Source of the DNA: Nakamurella multipartita DSM 44233
Lineage (GTDB): Bacteria > Actinomycetota > Actinomycetes > Mycobacteriales > Nakamurellaceae
Assembly: GCF_000024365.1 (NCBI RefSeq)
Contig: NC_013235.1
Location: 2,542,001 to 2,606,000 of the forward strand
Direction: 5' to 3'
DNA: 64,000 nucleotides
Shown here piece by piece: positions 25,987-35,484 of this stretch (within the stretch, counting starts at the first letter, position 1; each line of letters starts with the position of its first letter). Both the position numbers and the translations under genes were made by a program. The notes below the pieces were generated by a model. That model was not told the DNA's origin. It did no database searches and worked only from the letters and a program-made list of their open reading frames with translations.

Positions 25987-27420
25987 CTACAGGCCCCGCT
26001 CGACCGGCATGATGCCCCGCTGGACCGCCTTGACCAGCGCCGCATGGTCGGCCTCGGTCTGATCGGCGTAGAGCCGCGCGAAATGGGCCAGCGCGACGTC
26101 GAGCTTGTCGCTCTTGCCGCAGTATCCGGCGATCATCGAGGCGCCCGAGGTCCGGGCGTGGCCCTTGGCCAGCAGATGCCCGACGATGCCGGCGTAGTCG
26201 GCCAGCGCCGAGCCGTCGATCGAGTCCAGGGCCACGGTGCCCTTCATGTTCCGGAACTGGCGGACGTAGTACTGCCGGCCGTCGGCCTCGGCCCAGCCCA
26301 GCAACGGGTCGCTGACCGTCTGCAGGGCCTGCTGGTACTCGACCACCCGCTGGCCCTGATGGGCGTGCCAGGCCGACTCGCCGTGCACGTACTTGGCCAG
26401 CACCGACCGGCGGGCCTGCTTGAGCTGCAGGAAGACGACGTCGTCGGGACTGCTGCCCTCGAGCAGCACCACGTAGGCGCGCAACCCGACACTGCCGACC
26501 CCGACGACCTTGTGGGCGATGTCGACGATCGTGTAGCCGCCCAGGGCCCGCCGCCAGTGCGGGGCCAGCGTCTGCAGGTACCCGTCCAGCCCCGCGGACA
26601 GGATCGCGAAGTCCTGCTCGCTGACCCGGGTGATCAGGGGCGGCTCCTCCACGATCCGGCGCCGGCCCTGCTCCTGATGGGTGAAGCGGGGCAGCGCGCG
26701 GTCGCTGGTGCGGTGGCGGGCCCGGGAGACGGCGCGCCGGATCTCCTGCCGCAGTGAGGGGTTGGAGGTGGTCTTGTGCAGGTGGTCGACGTCGATCCGC
26801 TGGTAGGAGCGCGCCAGCAGGGGAGTGCGGGCCAGTTCCCGCACCTCGGTGCGGTAGGCGGCCACGCATTGCCGCGCGGCGGACTCGCAGTCCGACTCGC
26901 CGGCCCCGTTCTGCCGGCCGGCCACCCAGATGCTGGCCACCAGTCTGCGCAGGTCCCATTCCCAGCCACCGGGGTGGGCCTCGTCGAAGTCGTTCAGATC
27001 CATGACCAGGTCGCGCTCGGGCGAGGCGTAGAAGCCGAAGTTGCCCAGATGCGAGTCACCGCAGATGACCGGGGTGATGCCGGTCGAGGGCAACCGGGCG
27101 ACGTCCTCGGCCATCACGATGGCCGTCCCACGCAGGAAGCCGTAGGGGCTGCCGATCATCCGGCCCACCCGGATCGGGATGAGCCAGTCCAGCCGACCCT
27201 CGTGCGAGTCCATGATCAGCTGGACCGGGTCGGGCCGGCCGATCGGCGGCGCCCAGTCGGCCAGCGACTGCCGGGACACCTTGTCGCGCAGCGACTTGCC
27301 CATCAGGTATCGGTCGGCCCGGGCGGTCGGGCGCCGGGACAGGGAGTCGAACGATTCGCTGTCGGCGGTGGCCAGGACGACGTGCCCGCGGGACTTGCTG
27401 CGACCGATCACAGCCGGCAC
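25987..27420 (-). CDS. DUF2252 family protein
   Basis: A 477-residue cytoplasmic protein of the DUF2252 family, which has a protein-kinase-like fold of unknown reaction. The family motifs are clear: GFLRGTAIVMAEDVARLP, VICGDSHLGNFGFYASPE, and VMDLNDFDEAHPGGWEWDLRRL, where the His and Asp residues resemble a kinase catalytic and metal loop. Further on are KVVGVGSVGLRAYVVLLEG and SDKLDVALAHFARLYADQTE. GTG 27420 is used; GTG 27411 is also in frame. It lies 44 bases downstream of the GlgC-like gene, on the same strand. Confidence 0.87.
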   Translation of the reverse strand: MPAVIGRSKSRGHVVLATADSESFDSLSRRPTARADRYLMGKSLRDKVSRQSLADWAPPIGRPDPVQLIMDSHEGRLDWLIPIRVGRMIGSPYGFLRGTAIVMAEDVARLPSTGITPVICGDSHLGNFGFYASPERDLVMDLNDFDEAHPGGWEWDLRRLVASIWVAGRQNGAGESDCESAARQCVAAYRTEVRELARTPLLARSYQRIDVDHLHKTTSNPSLRQEIRRAVSRARHRTSDRALPRFTHQEQGRRRIVEEPPLITRVSEQDFAILSAGLDGYLQTLAPHWRRALGGYTIVDIAHKVVGVGSVGLRAYVVLLEGSSPDDVVFLQLKQARRSVLAKYVHGESAWHAHQGQRVVEYQQALQTVSDPLLGWAEADGRQYYVRQFRNMKGTVALDSIDGSALADYAGIVGHLLAKGHARTSGASMIAGYCGKSDKLDVALAHFARLYADQTEADHAALVKAVQRGIMPVERGL

Positions 27421-27464
27421 CCTAGTGCCCCCGCGGGCCGGGCGCGCGGACGCCGGCCTGCGGG

Positions 27465-28664
27465 TCAGCGCGCGGCGCGGATCAGGTCGCGAGGTCGGTG
27501 CGGCTCCACCTGCGTGCCCGCCGGCAGCTCGGCGTCGGCGGCGATCCGGCGGTGGGCCCCGATCACCACGGGGTGCCGCGCCTGCGGTGCCCCCAGCGTG
27601 GCCCGCCGGCCGACCACGCTGCCCTCGGCGATCACCGACCGGCTGACCTGGGCGCCGGCCCGGACCACGACGTCGTCCATCAGCACGCTGTGCCGGACGG
27701 TGGCGCCGCGTTCGATCACCACCCCCGGCCCGAGCACCGAGTTCACCACCGCGCCGGCGACGTCGGCGGCCGGCGCGAGCCAGACGCGTTCGAGCTCGGC
27801 GGTCCGGCGGACCCGGGCCGGACCGCGCATCGGCATGGAGGTCAGGATCGGCCAGTCCGGGTCGTCCAGCCGCATCGGCGGCCGGTCCCGCAACAGCTCG
27901 AGCTGCCCGTCCAGGTAGGCCATCGGCGTGCCCAGGTCACGCCAGTGCCCTCGGTGGTGGAAGTCGCCCACGGTGCCGTCGGCGACCAGGCTGGGCAACA
28001 GCCGCTCGCCGTAGTCGCCGAGCTCGCCGGTGCGATGCAGCTCGCGCAGGTGCTCGGCCAGCACGTCCGGGCGGTAGGCGAAGACCTCGGTGCCGACGGA
28101 GCGGCCGCGGCCGTGCTCGGGCTTGTAGTCGACCGAGCGGACCCGACCGCCGTCGGCCTGTACCACCAGGTAACGGGACACGTCCGCGCCCGCCGGCAGG
28201 GTGGTGGACACGACGGTGGCGTCGACGCCGGACTCCCGATGCTGGGCCAGCACGGCGCGCAGGTCCAGGGTGAGCAAGTGGTCGGCGCTGCAGACCAGCA
28301 GGACCTCCGGGTCGTAGGCGGCGATCACCGGCCAGTTCCGGATCAATGCGTCGGCGTTGCCGGAGGCAAACCCGTCGTGGGCCGGTCCCTGGAACGGGGC
28401 GAGGAGACGAAAGCCGCCCCGGGTGCGGTCCAGGTCCCAGGGGCGACCGCCGGCCAGATGCTCACTGAGCAGGTGCGGCTCGTACTGCTGGAGCACCCAG
28501 ACGTCGGACAGGCCGCTGTGGGCGGCGTTGGACAGGGCGAGATCGATCAACCGGTAGTTGCCGCCGACCGGCAGCGACGGCTTGGCCCGGCCTGTGGTCA
28601 GGGGGCCCAGCCGCGATCCGCGGCCCCCGGCGAGCACCACGCACAGCACGCGTCCATGTGTCAT
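27465..28664 (-). CDS. glgC: GlgC-like glucose-1-phosphate adenylyltransferase
   Basis: A 399-residue nucleotidyltransferase with an N-terminal Rossmann-like domain and a C-terminal left-handed beta-helix. GlgC features are LAGGRGSRLGPLTTGRAKPS, GGNYRLIDLALSNAAHSG, and HRGHWRDLGTPMAYLDGQLELL. The family motifs GTADA and SGDH read SGNADA and SADH here, so it is a diverged member, and activity on glucose-1-phosphate is likely but not certain. Product would be ADP-glucose for glycogen or trehalose polymers. ATG 28664 is chosen; an in-frame start at 28697 is possible. It is divergent from the rpf leader. Confidence 0.78.
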   Translation of the reverse strand: MTHGRVLCVVLAGGRGSRLGPLTTGRAKPSLPVGGNYRLIDLALSNAAHSGLSDVWVLQQYEPHLLSEHLAGGRPWDLDRTRGGFRLLAPFQGPAHDGFASGNADALIRNWPVIAAYDPEVLLVCSADHLLTLDLRAVLAQHRESGVDATVVSTTLPAGADVSRYLVVQADGGRVRSVDYKPEHGRGRSVGTEVFAYRPDVLAEHLRELHRTGELGDYGERLLPSLVADGTVGDFHHRGHWRDLGTPMAYLDGQLELLRDRPPMRLDDPDWPILTSMPMRGPARVRRTAELERVWLAPAADVAGAVVNSVLGPGVVIERGATVRHSVLMDDVVVRAGAQVSRSVIAEGSVVGRRATLGAPQARHPVVIGAHRRIAADAELPAGTQVEPHRPRDLIRAAR

Positions 28665-28785
28665 CCACAGGCTCTTCCCCGCTGGCCCATGGGCCACACG
28701 GTGTTTACTGACGCGAACAACGGGGAATACTTGGCGCGGCCGACCGGTGCGGCGGTGCGCACGCTGTGCGACCGCTGTGCGCGGT

Positions 28786-28813
28786 CCTAGTAAAGCTTGT
28801 CCAAAATACTAGG
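28786..28813 (+). promoter_or_regulatory. inverted repeat in the glgC-rpf intergenic region
   Basis: CCTAGTA (28786-28792) and TACTAGG (28807-28813) are perfect 7-bp arms 14 bases apart, in an AT-richer patch about 120 bases upstream of glgC. It is a candidate operator. The rest of 28665-29040 contains no gene that I can support; a GCCGGG/CCCGGC hairpin lies at about 28999-29016. Confidence 0.4.
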
Positions 28814-28924
28814 CCGATCGGGTGAATTTGGATGATCCACAGGTAGGTCGACCGGAGGGTGGGGAAGCGGTCGTCAGACCCCGGTCCAGCAGCCAAAACG
28901 CCGCACCGCGGCCTGCCGAGCTGA

Positions 28925-30046
<1,122 letters not shown>

Positions 30047-30117
30047 GCTAGCTCACGCCCGGTCCCCGCTGACCGCAGCCAGCCGACGGCGTCCCGTCAC
30101 CCCGGTAACATCCGGGC

Positions 30118-31659
30118 GTGGGGGGACGCCGTTGGGCTATCGGGGCTGCCGGCACGGCCGTCCTGCTGGCCGCCCTGGACGCGTACGTCGTCGTCGGGTT
30201 GCTGGTCGACATGGTCGTGGACCTGGGCATCCCGGTGAACCGGCTGGAACGGGCCACCCCGATCGTCACCGGTTTCCTGCTCGGGTACGTCGCGGCCATG
30301 CCGCTGCTGGGTCAGGCCTCCGACCGGTACGGCCGGCGCCGGGTGCTGCAGCTATGCCTGCTGGGCTTTGCCGCCGGCTCGGCCCTCACCGCCGCGGCGG
30401 GTTCGGTGCCGTTGCTGGTGGCCGGTCGCGCCGTGCAGGGCATCGCCGGCGGGGCCCTGTTGCCGGTGACCATGGCCCTGGTCGCCGATCTGTGGCCGGA
30501 GCGGCGCCGGGCCGGCGTCCTGGGCGCGGTCGGGGCCGCCCAGGAGATCGGCAGCGTCCTGGGCACCTTGTACGGCGTCGGGGTGGCCGCCCTGTTCGCC
30601 TCGTGGCCGTTGTTCGCCGCGCTCCAGCCGGAGAGCTGGCGCTGGGTGTTCTGGGTCAACCTGCCGCTGGCCGCGATCGCCATGCTCGTGGTGCAGCTGA
30701 CCGTTCCCCGCTCCGCGGCGCGGCCGGGCGATCGCCCCGGCGTCGACCTGATCGGGGGCGCGCTGCTGGCCCTGGCCCTTGGCCTGCTGGTGGTCGCGCT
30801 CTACAACCCGGACCCGTCCCGATCCGTCCTGCCGTCCTGGGGATGGCCCGCGCTGGCCGGGGTGGCGGCGTTGGTCGTCGCCTTCGTCGCGTACGAGCGG
30901 CGGGCCCGAGTGCGGCTGCTGGATCCGGCGGGCGTCCGGATGGGGGCGTTGCTCACCGGTCTGGGGGTCAGCGCGATCTCCGGGGCCGCCCTGATGGTCA
31001 CCCTGGTCGACGTCGAGCTGTTCGCTCAGACGCTATTGCGCATGACCTCGGCCGAGTCGGCCCAGCTGCTGGTGCGCTTCCTGGTGGCGTTGCCCATCGG
31101 GGCCCTGGTCGGCGGGCTGCTCGCCGCCCGGTGCGGTGAGAAGTGGGTCAGCGCGGCCGGTTTGGCTCTGGCCGCCGGCGGATTCGTCCTGATGAGCCGC
31201 TGGACGCCCCAGGTGCGCGAATCATCCCATCTGTTCGGAATGCCCGCGCTGGACAGTGATCTGGCGGTGGCCGGGTTCGGCCTCGGGCTGGTCATCGCGC
31301 CGCTGTCCGCGGTGACGCTGCGGGTGGTGCCGGCCCCGTCCCACGGCGTCGCCTCGGCCGCGGTGGTGGTCGCGCGGATGACCGGCATGCTGATCGGGTT
31401 GTCCGCGCTCACCGCGTTCGGGCTCTGGCGGTTCCGGGACCTGACCCGAGACCTGGTGCCCCCGTTGCCGATCGGGATCACCGACGAGCAGTTCAACGAC
31501 CGCCTGGCCGCTTTCAGTCGGGCCCTGGAGCAGGCCCTGACCACCGAGTACCAGGAGATTTTCCTGGTCACCGCCGGGCTCTGCGGGCTCGGGGTGGGGC
31601 TTTCGCTGCTGCTGCCGCGGCGCGATCGGGCCGCCGTCCGGTCAGGCGATCCGGCGTAG
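30118..31659 (+). CDS. MFS exporter, P55-like (Rv1410c family)
   Basis: A 513-residue drug:H+ antiporter-type MFS protein with about 14 helices. The N-terminal text closely matches mycobacterial P55: [20 protein letters not shown], then [20 protein letters not shown] (the loop 2-3 motif). P55 works with the lipoprotein LprG in exporting lipids and drugs; no lprG is adjacent here. TAACAT at 30106-30111 lies just before GTG 30118, so the message is likely leaderless. The 3' end overlaps the convergent monooxygenase gene by 18 bases. Confidence 0.88.
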   Translation: MGGRRWAIGAAGTAVLLAALDAYVVVGLLVDMVVDLGIPVNRLERATPIVTGFLLGYVAAMPLLGQASDRYGRRRVLQLCLLGFAAGSALTAAAGSVPLLVAGRAVQGIAGGALLPVTMALVADLWPERRRAGVLGAVGAAQEIGSVLGTLYGVGVAALFASWPLFAALQPESWRWVFWVNLPLAAIAMLVVQLTVPRSAARPGDRPGVDLIGGALLALALGLLVVALYNPDPSRSVLPSWGWPALAGVAALVVAFVAYERRARVRLLDPAGVRMGALLTGLGVSAISGAALMVTLVDVELFAQTLLRMTSAESAQLLVRFLVALPIGALVGGLLAARCGEKWVSAAGLALAAGGFVLMSRWTPQVRESSHLFGMPALDSDLAVAGFGLGLVIAPLSAVTLRVVPAPSHGVASAAVVVARMTGMLIGLSALTAFGLWRFRDLTRDLVPPLPIGITDEQFNDRLAAFSRALEQALTTEYQEIFLVTAGLCGLGVGLSLLLPRRDRAAVRSGDPA

Positions 31660-31962
31660 CCGGGTGATCGTCAGGCCGTTGTCGTCGACCAGCTCGGGCA
31701 ACCGGGCGGCGAACTCGGTCAGGTGCGGGCGGCCCAAGTGCGCGTCCAACAGCGCGGCGTTGTCCCAGTTCTCGTACAGGTAGAACAGGTCCGGATCCTC
31801 GACCCCCTGGTGCAGGTCGTAGTTGACGAAACCCTCTTCCCGGCTGGTCGGTTCGACCAGGGCGATCAGCGCGTCGCGCAGTTCCTGCTGCCGGCCGTCG
31901 CGGGCCCGCATGTGGGCGACGACGGTCAACAGCTCGGGGTTGGCATCGGTGGGCGTGCTCAT
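31642..31962 (-). CDS. antibiotic biosynthesis monooxygenase (ABM) domain protein
   Basis: A 106-residue single ABM domain (dimeric ferredoxin-like fold). Typical elements are [42 protein letters not shown] and [22 protein letters not shown]. Such proteins are cofactor-free oxygenases, quinol oxidases or stress proteins, and the exact role is unknown. ATG 31962 has GAGGAGATCTG upstream, an excellent ribosome site. It is divergent from the DUF3500 gene. Confidence 0.88.
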   Translation of the reverse strand: MSTPTDANPELLTVVAHMRARDGRQQELRDALIALVEPTSREEGFVNYDLHQGVEDPDLFYLYENWDNAALLDAHLGRPHLTEFAARLPELVDDNGLTITRLRRIA

Positions 31963-32040
31963 CAGATCTCCTCGGGGCGCCGGTGGCCGGGGTCGGTCGA
32001 ATTCTGGCCCAGTACCCGAGGCGGCGCTACATTTCCCGGG

Positions 32041-33207
32041 GTGAACCTCTCCGAGCCTGCCGCCGCCGACGCCGCCCGCCGCGAGGTGGCCACGGCCATG
32101 GCCCGGGCCGCCCAGGCCTGGGTGGACAGCCTGGATCTGCGGCAGCGGGCGCGCGGCCTGGGCCACCCGCCGGCCAACGAGGCCACCGACGCCGAGCGCC
32201 GGCGCTGGTTCTACACCCCGACCGATCACGGCGGCTTGACCGTGCACCAGCAGCGCCCCGATCAGCATCGGGCGGCGATGCGGCTGATCTCCACCGGGCT
32301 GTCCACCCCGGCCTACGTCACGGTGGCCACGATCATGGGCCTGGAGAACGTGCTCGACCAGATCGAGGGTTTCACGGCCAAGTTCGACCGGATCCGCGGC
32401 CGTGACCCGGGGCTGTACTACCTGCGCGTGTTCGGGGAACCGGGCGGGTCGGCGCCCTGGGGATGGCGGTTCGGCGGGCACCACGTGTCGCTGAACAACC
32501 TGATCGTCGACGGTGCCCTGGTCGCGGCGACCCCGTTGTTCCTGGGGGCCGACCCGGCCGCGTCGCCGTTGCTGGGCGGCGCGGTCAACCGGCCGTTGGC
32601 CCGGGTCGAGGACCTGGGCCGGGACCTGGTCCGATCGCTGCCGTCCGAGCTGGCCCGCCGGGCGATCCTGCTGGACAAGGCCCCGTCCGATTTCGTGACC
32701 GCCAACCGGACCACCGTCGCCGACGGCGACCAGGTCATCCCGTTGGCCGGGGTCTGGCGGGACGAGGCCTTCCCCGATCCGGTGGAACAGGCCAAGCTGC
32801 AGGCGTTGTCGGACCGGATCGACCGGAACGCCGGCCTGGATGCGCACGATCACCGGGTCGTCGCCTACACCACCCGGGCCAAGGGCGTGGCCGCGGCCGA
32901 ATTCGATGCCGAGCAACGAGAGCTGCTGCGGCGCCTGCTGGCGACCTATTTCGGCCGGGTGCCCGACGCGCTGTCCCCGGCGTCGCGGTACCTGGACGAC
33001 GCCGTGCTGGACCAGGTGTCCTTCGCGTGGGCCGGATCGACCCAGGCCGGCCAGCCGCACTACTACCGGTTGCAGGGCCCCCGGCTGCTGATCGAATGGG
33101 ACAACACGCAACGGGGCGCGAACCATGCGCATTCGGTGTGGCGGGACCCCAGCGCCGACTTCGGCCTGGACGTGCTGGCCCGGCACCGCGCCGAGCACCG
33201 GCACTGA
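32041..33207 (+). CDS. DUF3500 family protein
   Basis: A 388-residue protein of the DUF3500 family (unknown function). It has the family hallmarks RRRWFYTPTDHGGLTV near residue 55, PWGWRFGGHHVSLN near 140 and the C-terminal LLIEWDNTQRGANHAHSVWRDP. The conserved His and Asp residues suggest a metal or hydrolytic site. GTG 32041 begins MNLSEPAA; no signal peptide is seen. It is divergent from the ABM gene over 78 bases and convergent with the VOC gene. Confidence 0.88.
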   Translation: MNLSEPAAADAARREVATAMARAAQAWVDSLDLRQRARGLGHPPANEATDAERRRWFYTPTDHGGLTVHQQRPDQHRAAMRLISTGLSTPAYVTVATIMGLENVLDQIEGFTAKFDRIRGRDPGLYYLRVFGEPGGSAPWGWRFGGHHVSLNNLIVDGALVAATPLFLGADPAASPLLGGAVNRPLARVEDLGRDLVRSLPSELARRAILLDKAPSDFVTANRTTVADGDQVIPLAGVWRDEAFPDPVEQAKLQALSDRIDRNAGLDAHDHRVVAYTTRAKGVAAAEFDAEQRELLRRLLATYFGRVPDALSPASRYLDDAVLDQVSFAWAGSTQAGQPHYYRLQGPRLLIEWDNTQRGANHAHSVWRDPSADFGLDVLARHRAEHRH

Positions 33208-33211
33208 CCGG

Positions 33212-33661
33212 TTAACCCTCGGCCGGGTCGAGTTGCTGGGGGTCGAGTCTCTGGGGGTCGAGTTCCTGGAACAGGGTGAGCTGCAGCCCGGCCGGGGCGG
33301 CCAGCCGGGCGTTACGCGAATCCCACGGGGTGCGCGTCGGCGGCACGATCAACTCGGCGCCCGCACCGACCGACGCGGCGGTGGCCCCGTCCACGTCGGC
33401 GACCTCGAACGCGACCCGGAGCCGCGGCGCCACCCGGCGGCCGACCTCGAGCCGGTCGATCATGGCCACCTGGGCCGGGTTGGACAGCTCCAGGGTGGCT
33501 CGCCCGACGTCCAGGATCATCACCTTCTCGCCCGCGTCCCCGTGCCCGACGAATTCCTCCCGCGCCCCCAGCACGTCCCGGTAGAACACGACGGCCTCGT
33601 CGAAGTCGGCGGTCTCGACCACCAATCGCATCTGCAGCACCCGGCGGTGCGGTTCGTCCAT
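33212..33661 (-). CDS. glyoxalase/VOC superfamily protein
   Basis: A VOC (glyoxalase/bleomycin resistance/extradiol dioxygenase) protein of about 149 residues with two beta-alpha-beta units: QMRLVVETADFDEAVVFYRDVLGARE, then RLRVAFEVADVDGATAASVGAGA and RLAAPAGLQLTLFQEL. A His, a Glu-containing LELSN strand and a C-terminal Gln/Glu could bind a metal. The C-terminus is lengthened by three 15-bp DNA repeats (33226-33270) encoding a DPQRLDPQQLDP tail. ATG 33661 or the upstream start at 33673 are both possible. Confidence 0.85.
   Translation of the reverse strand: MDEPHRRVLQMRLVVETADFDEAVVFYRDVLGAREEFVGHGDAGEKVMILDVGRATLELSNPAQVAMIDRLEVGRRVAPRLRVAFEVADVDGATAASVGAGAELIVPPTRTPWDSRNARLAAPAGLQLTLFQELDPQRLDPQQLDPAEG
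33226..33270 (+). repeat. three 15-bp tandem repeats inside the VOC gene
   Basis: Units GGTCGAGTTGCTGGG, GGTCGAGTCTCTGGG and GGTCGAGTTCCTGGA are in frame and encode a repeated Asp-Pro-Gln-x-Leu tail at the protein's end, a likely slippage product. Confidence 0.7.
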
Positions 33662-33753
33662 GACGACCAGCATCCGCGCCGGCGGTCGTGGACGCCATCG
33701 ATCGCCGGGCGCCGGTGGGCGGGGCCGCGGGGTTTGCTTCCTAGGATGGGACG

Positions 33754-34020
33754 GTGGACTCCTGGATCTGGATCACCCTGATCTCGCTGGCGATACTCAC
33801 CATCCCGTTCCTGGCCATCCGCCGGGCGGCCAAGAGCCGGGTCGACCCGACGGAGGTCAGCATCGACCCGGCGATGGCGGCTCGGGTCAAGGAGCTGTAC
33901 CGGCAGGGGGACAAGGCGGGCCGGCTGCAGGCGGTCAAGGAACTGCGGGCGGCAACCGGCCTCGGCCTGGCCGACGCGGCCCGCATCGCCGACAAGCTGG
34001 GCCAGCCCAAGCGACCCTGA
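33754..34020 (+). CDS. small membrane protein with an L7/L12-like C-terminal segment
   Basis: An 88-residue protein: one N-terminal helix (WIWITLISLAILTIPFLAI), a basic stretch, then a soluble part where VKELRAATGLGLADAARIADKL resembles the C-terminal fold of ribosomal L7/L12 used by several small actinobacterial proteins. Function unknown. TAGGAT at 33742-33747 ends six bases before GTG 33754, so the transcript is probably leaderless. Confidence 0.75.
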   Translation: MDSWIWITLISLAILTIPFLAIRRAAKSRVDPTEVSIDPAMAARVKELYRQGDKAGRLQAVKELRAATGLGLADAARIADKLGQPKRP

Positions 34021-34027
34021 CTCAGGC

Positions 34028-34498
34028 TCAGCCGCCGACCGCCCGCAGAATGTCCGGATCCCGGCAGGCGGCGCCGAAAGCCTCGATGCGGCGGCGGATC
34101 TCGCGACCCAGCAGCCACTGGCCGATCGGCTCGGCGATCCGCCGCAGCCAGGCCGGCCGCACCGAGTAGGTGTACTTCCAGACCGCCTGCGTGCCCTTGG
34201 GATGGGCCTGAAACCGCCACCCGCCGCCGAACCGGTCGAAGAACCAGGGCCCGTCGACCATGGTCATGCCCACGCTGGTGGGTGGCCGGTAGGAGACGTA
34301 CTCGCTGGTCATCGCCGGGCCCAGCCGGGCCAGGGTGCGGGTGCGGACCCCCTTGGCCGGCGCGGTGGCCCCGTCCAGGAAGTACTGCCGGCGGATGAAC
34401 GGGTCCCAGGTCAGCCGGAGCTCGCCGGTGGTCTGCGACACCGCGAACGCGACCTGCGGCGGGACCGGGACCACGACCTGGGCACTGACTTGCGGCAT
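34028..34498 (-). CDS. SRPBCC (START-like) family protein
   Basis: A 156-residue helix-grip protein of the SRPBCC superfamily. Features are the opening strand VSAQVVVPVPPQVAFAVSQ, WDPFIRRQYFLDG, the beta strands SEYVSYRPPTSVGMTMVDGPWFFDRF and the long C-terminal helix IGQWLLGREIRRRIEAFGAAC. Such proteins bind hydrophobic ligands. ATG 34498 is used. It is convergent with the small membrane protein and divergent from the RpiB-like gene. Confidence 0.85.
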   Translation of the reverse strand: MPQVSAQVVVPVPPQVAFAVSQTTGELRLTWDPFIRRQYFLDGATAPAKGVRTRTLARLGPAMTSEYVSYRPPTSVGMTMVDGPWFFDRFGGGWRFQAHPKGTQAVWKYTYSVRPAWLRRIAEPIGQWLLGREIRRRIEAFGAACRDPDILRAVGG

Positions 34499-34539
34499 GC
34501 CGCTCACGCTACGGCTCGCCGCGGGTAGCGTGACCGACC

Positions 34540-34974
34540 GTGCGCATCTCCGTCTCCGCCGACGAGGACACCGGGGTCGCCCGGGCCGTGCTCGACGAGC
34601 TGACGGCCCGCGGGCACCGGCCCATCCGGCACGGCGCGCTGGCCGCGGGAGAGCGAGCGGACTGGGCGTGGGCCTCTGCGGCCGCCGCCCGCGACGTCGC
34701 CGAGGGCCGGGCCGAGTCGGCCGTGGTCTGCTGCTGGACCGGCACCGGCGCCAGCATCGCCGCCAACAAGGTGCCGGGCGTCCGGGCCGCCCTGTGCTGG
34801 GATGCCCCCACCGCGGCCGGGGCGCGCCGCTGGAACGATGCCAACGTGCTGGCGTTGTCGCTGCGGAGCACCTCCCGGGCGGTGCTGACCGAGATCCTGG
34901 ATGCCTGGTTCGCTGCCGACCCGTCGGACGATCCCGGCGACCGCGCCAACATCGAGCATCTGGACGCGCTCTGA
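34540..34974 (+). CDS. RpiB/LacA/LacB family sugar-phosphate isomerase-like protein
   Basis: A 144-residue protein of the RpiB/LacAB fold. It has the N-terminal ISVSADEDTGVARAVLDEL and the phosphate/active-site loop VVCCWTGTGASIAANKVPGVRAALCWD, where the second Cys after VV matches the family's catalytic Cys-x-x-G-x-G motif. Arg/His residues typical of RpiB are partly altered, so the substrate may not be ribose-5-phosphate. TAGCGT at 34526-34531 lies eight bases before GTG 34540. Confidence 0.82.
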   Translation: MRISVSADEDTGVARAVLDELTARGHRPIRHGALAAGERADWAWASAAAARDVAEGRAESAVVCCWTGTGASIAANKVPGVRAALCWDAPTAAGARRWNDANVLALSLRSTSRAVLTEILDAWFAADPSDDPGDRANIEHLDAL

Positions 34975-35127
34975 CGGTGTCCGGGCCCGGCGGGACCGCG
35001 TCCCGGAAATTCTGAGTGGCCGGGGTGTCGATCCGGCCGGCCCGCTGCGTCAACGGGGCAGCGGCGGGGACGGACCCGGCCGCGGCGGGATCATGAAGAT
35101 CCGCCCCGCTCGACCCAGGGAGTTGTC

Positions 35128-35484
35128 ATGGAGTACATGGTGCTGATCTACCGCGACGAGGCGTTCGCCCCGGAGTACGGCTCGCCCGAATGGGAGCAGA
35201 TGATGGGCGGCTTCCTGGCCTTCAACCAGCGGCTGATCGACGGCGGGCACTGGATCGCCGGGGGCGGTCTGCAGACGACCCCGAGCGCGACCACCGTGCG
35301 GTTGGCCGCCGGCACCGTGCCCAAGGTGCTCGACGGTCCGTACGCCGAGACCAAGGAGCAGCTGGGTGGGTTCTACCTGGTGCGGGCCGACACCCTGGAC
35401 GAGGTCCTGGACCTGGCCCGGTCGCTGCCGATCGAGGGGGCGATCGAGGTCCGGCCGCTGACCTACCGGCCGACGGGCGAGTGA
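35128..35484 (+). CDS. YCII/DGPF-domain protein
   Basis: A 118-residue YCII-related protein. It contains the DGPF-family signature VLDGPYAETKEQLGGFYLVRADTLDE, with a ferredoxin-like fold of unknown reaction. Genes of this kind are the usual partner of ECF42-type sigma factors, and here the sigma gene overlaps the stop (GTGA). The pair is therefore co-translated and probably functions as one stress-response unit. ATG 35128 follows AGGGAG. Confidence 0.9.
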   Translation: MEYMVLIYRDEAFAPEYGSPEWEQMMGGFLAFNQRLIDGGHWIAGGGLQTTPSATTVRLAAGTVPKVLDGPYAETKEQLGGFYLVRADTLDEVLDLARSLPIEGAIEVRPLTYRPTGE

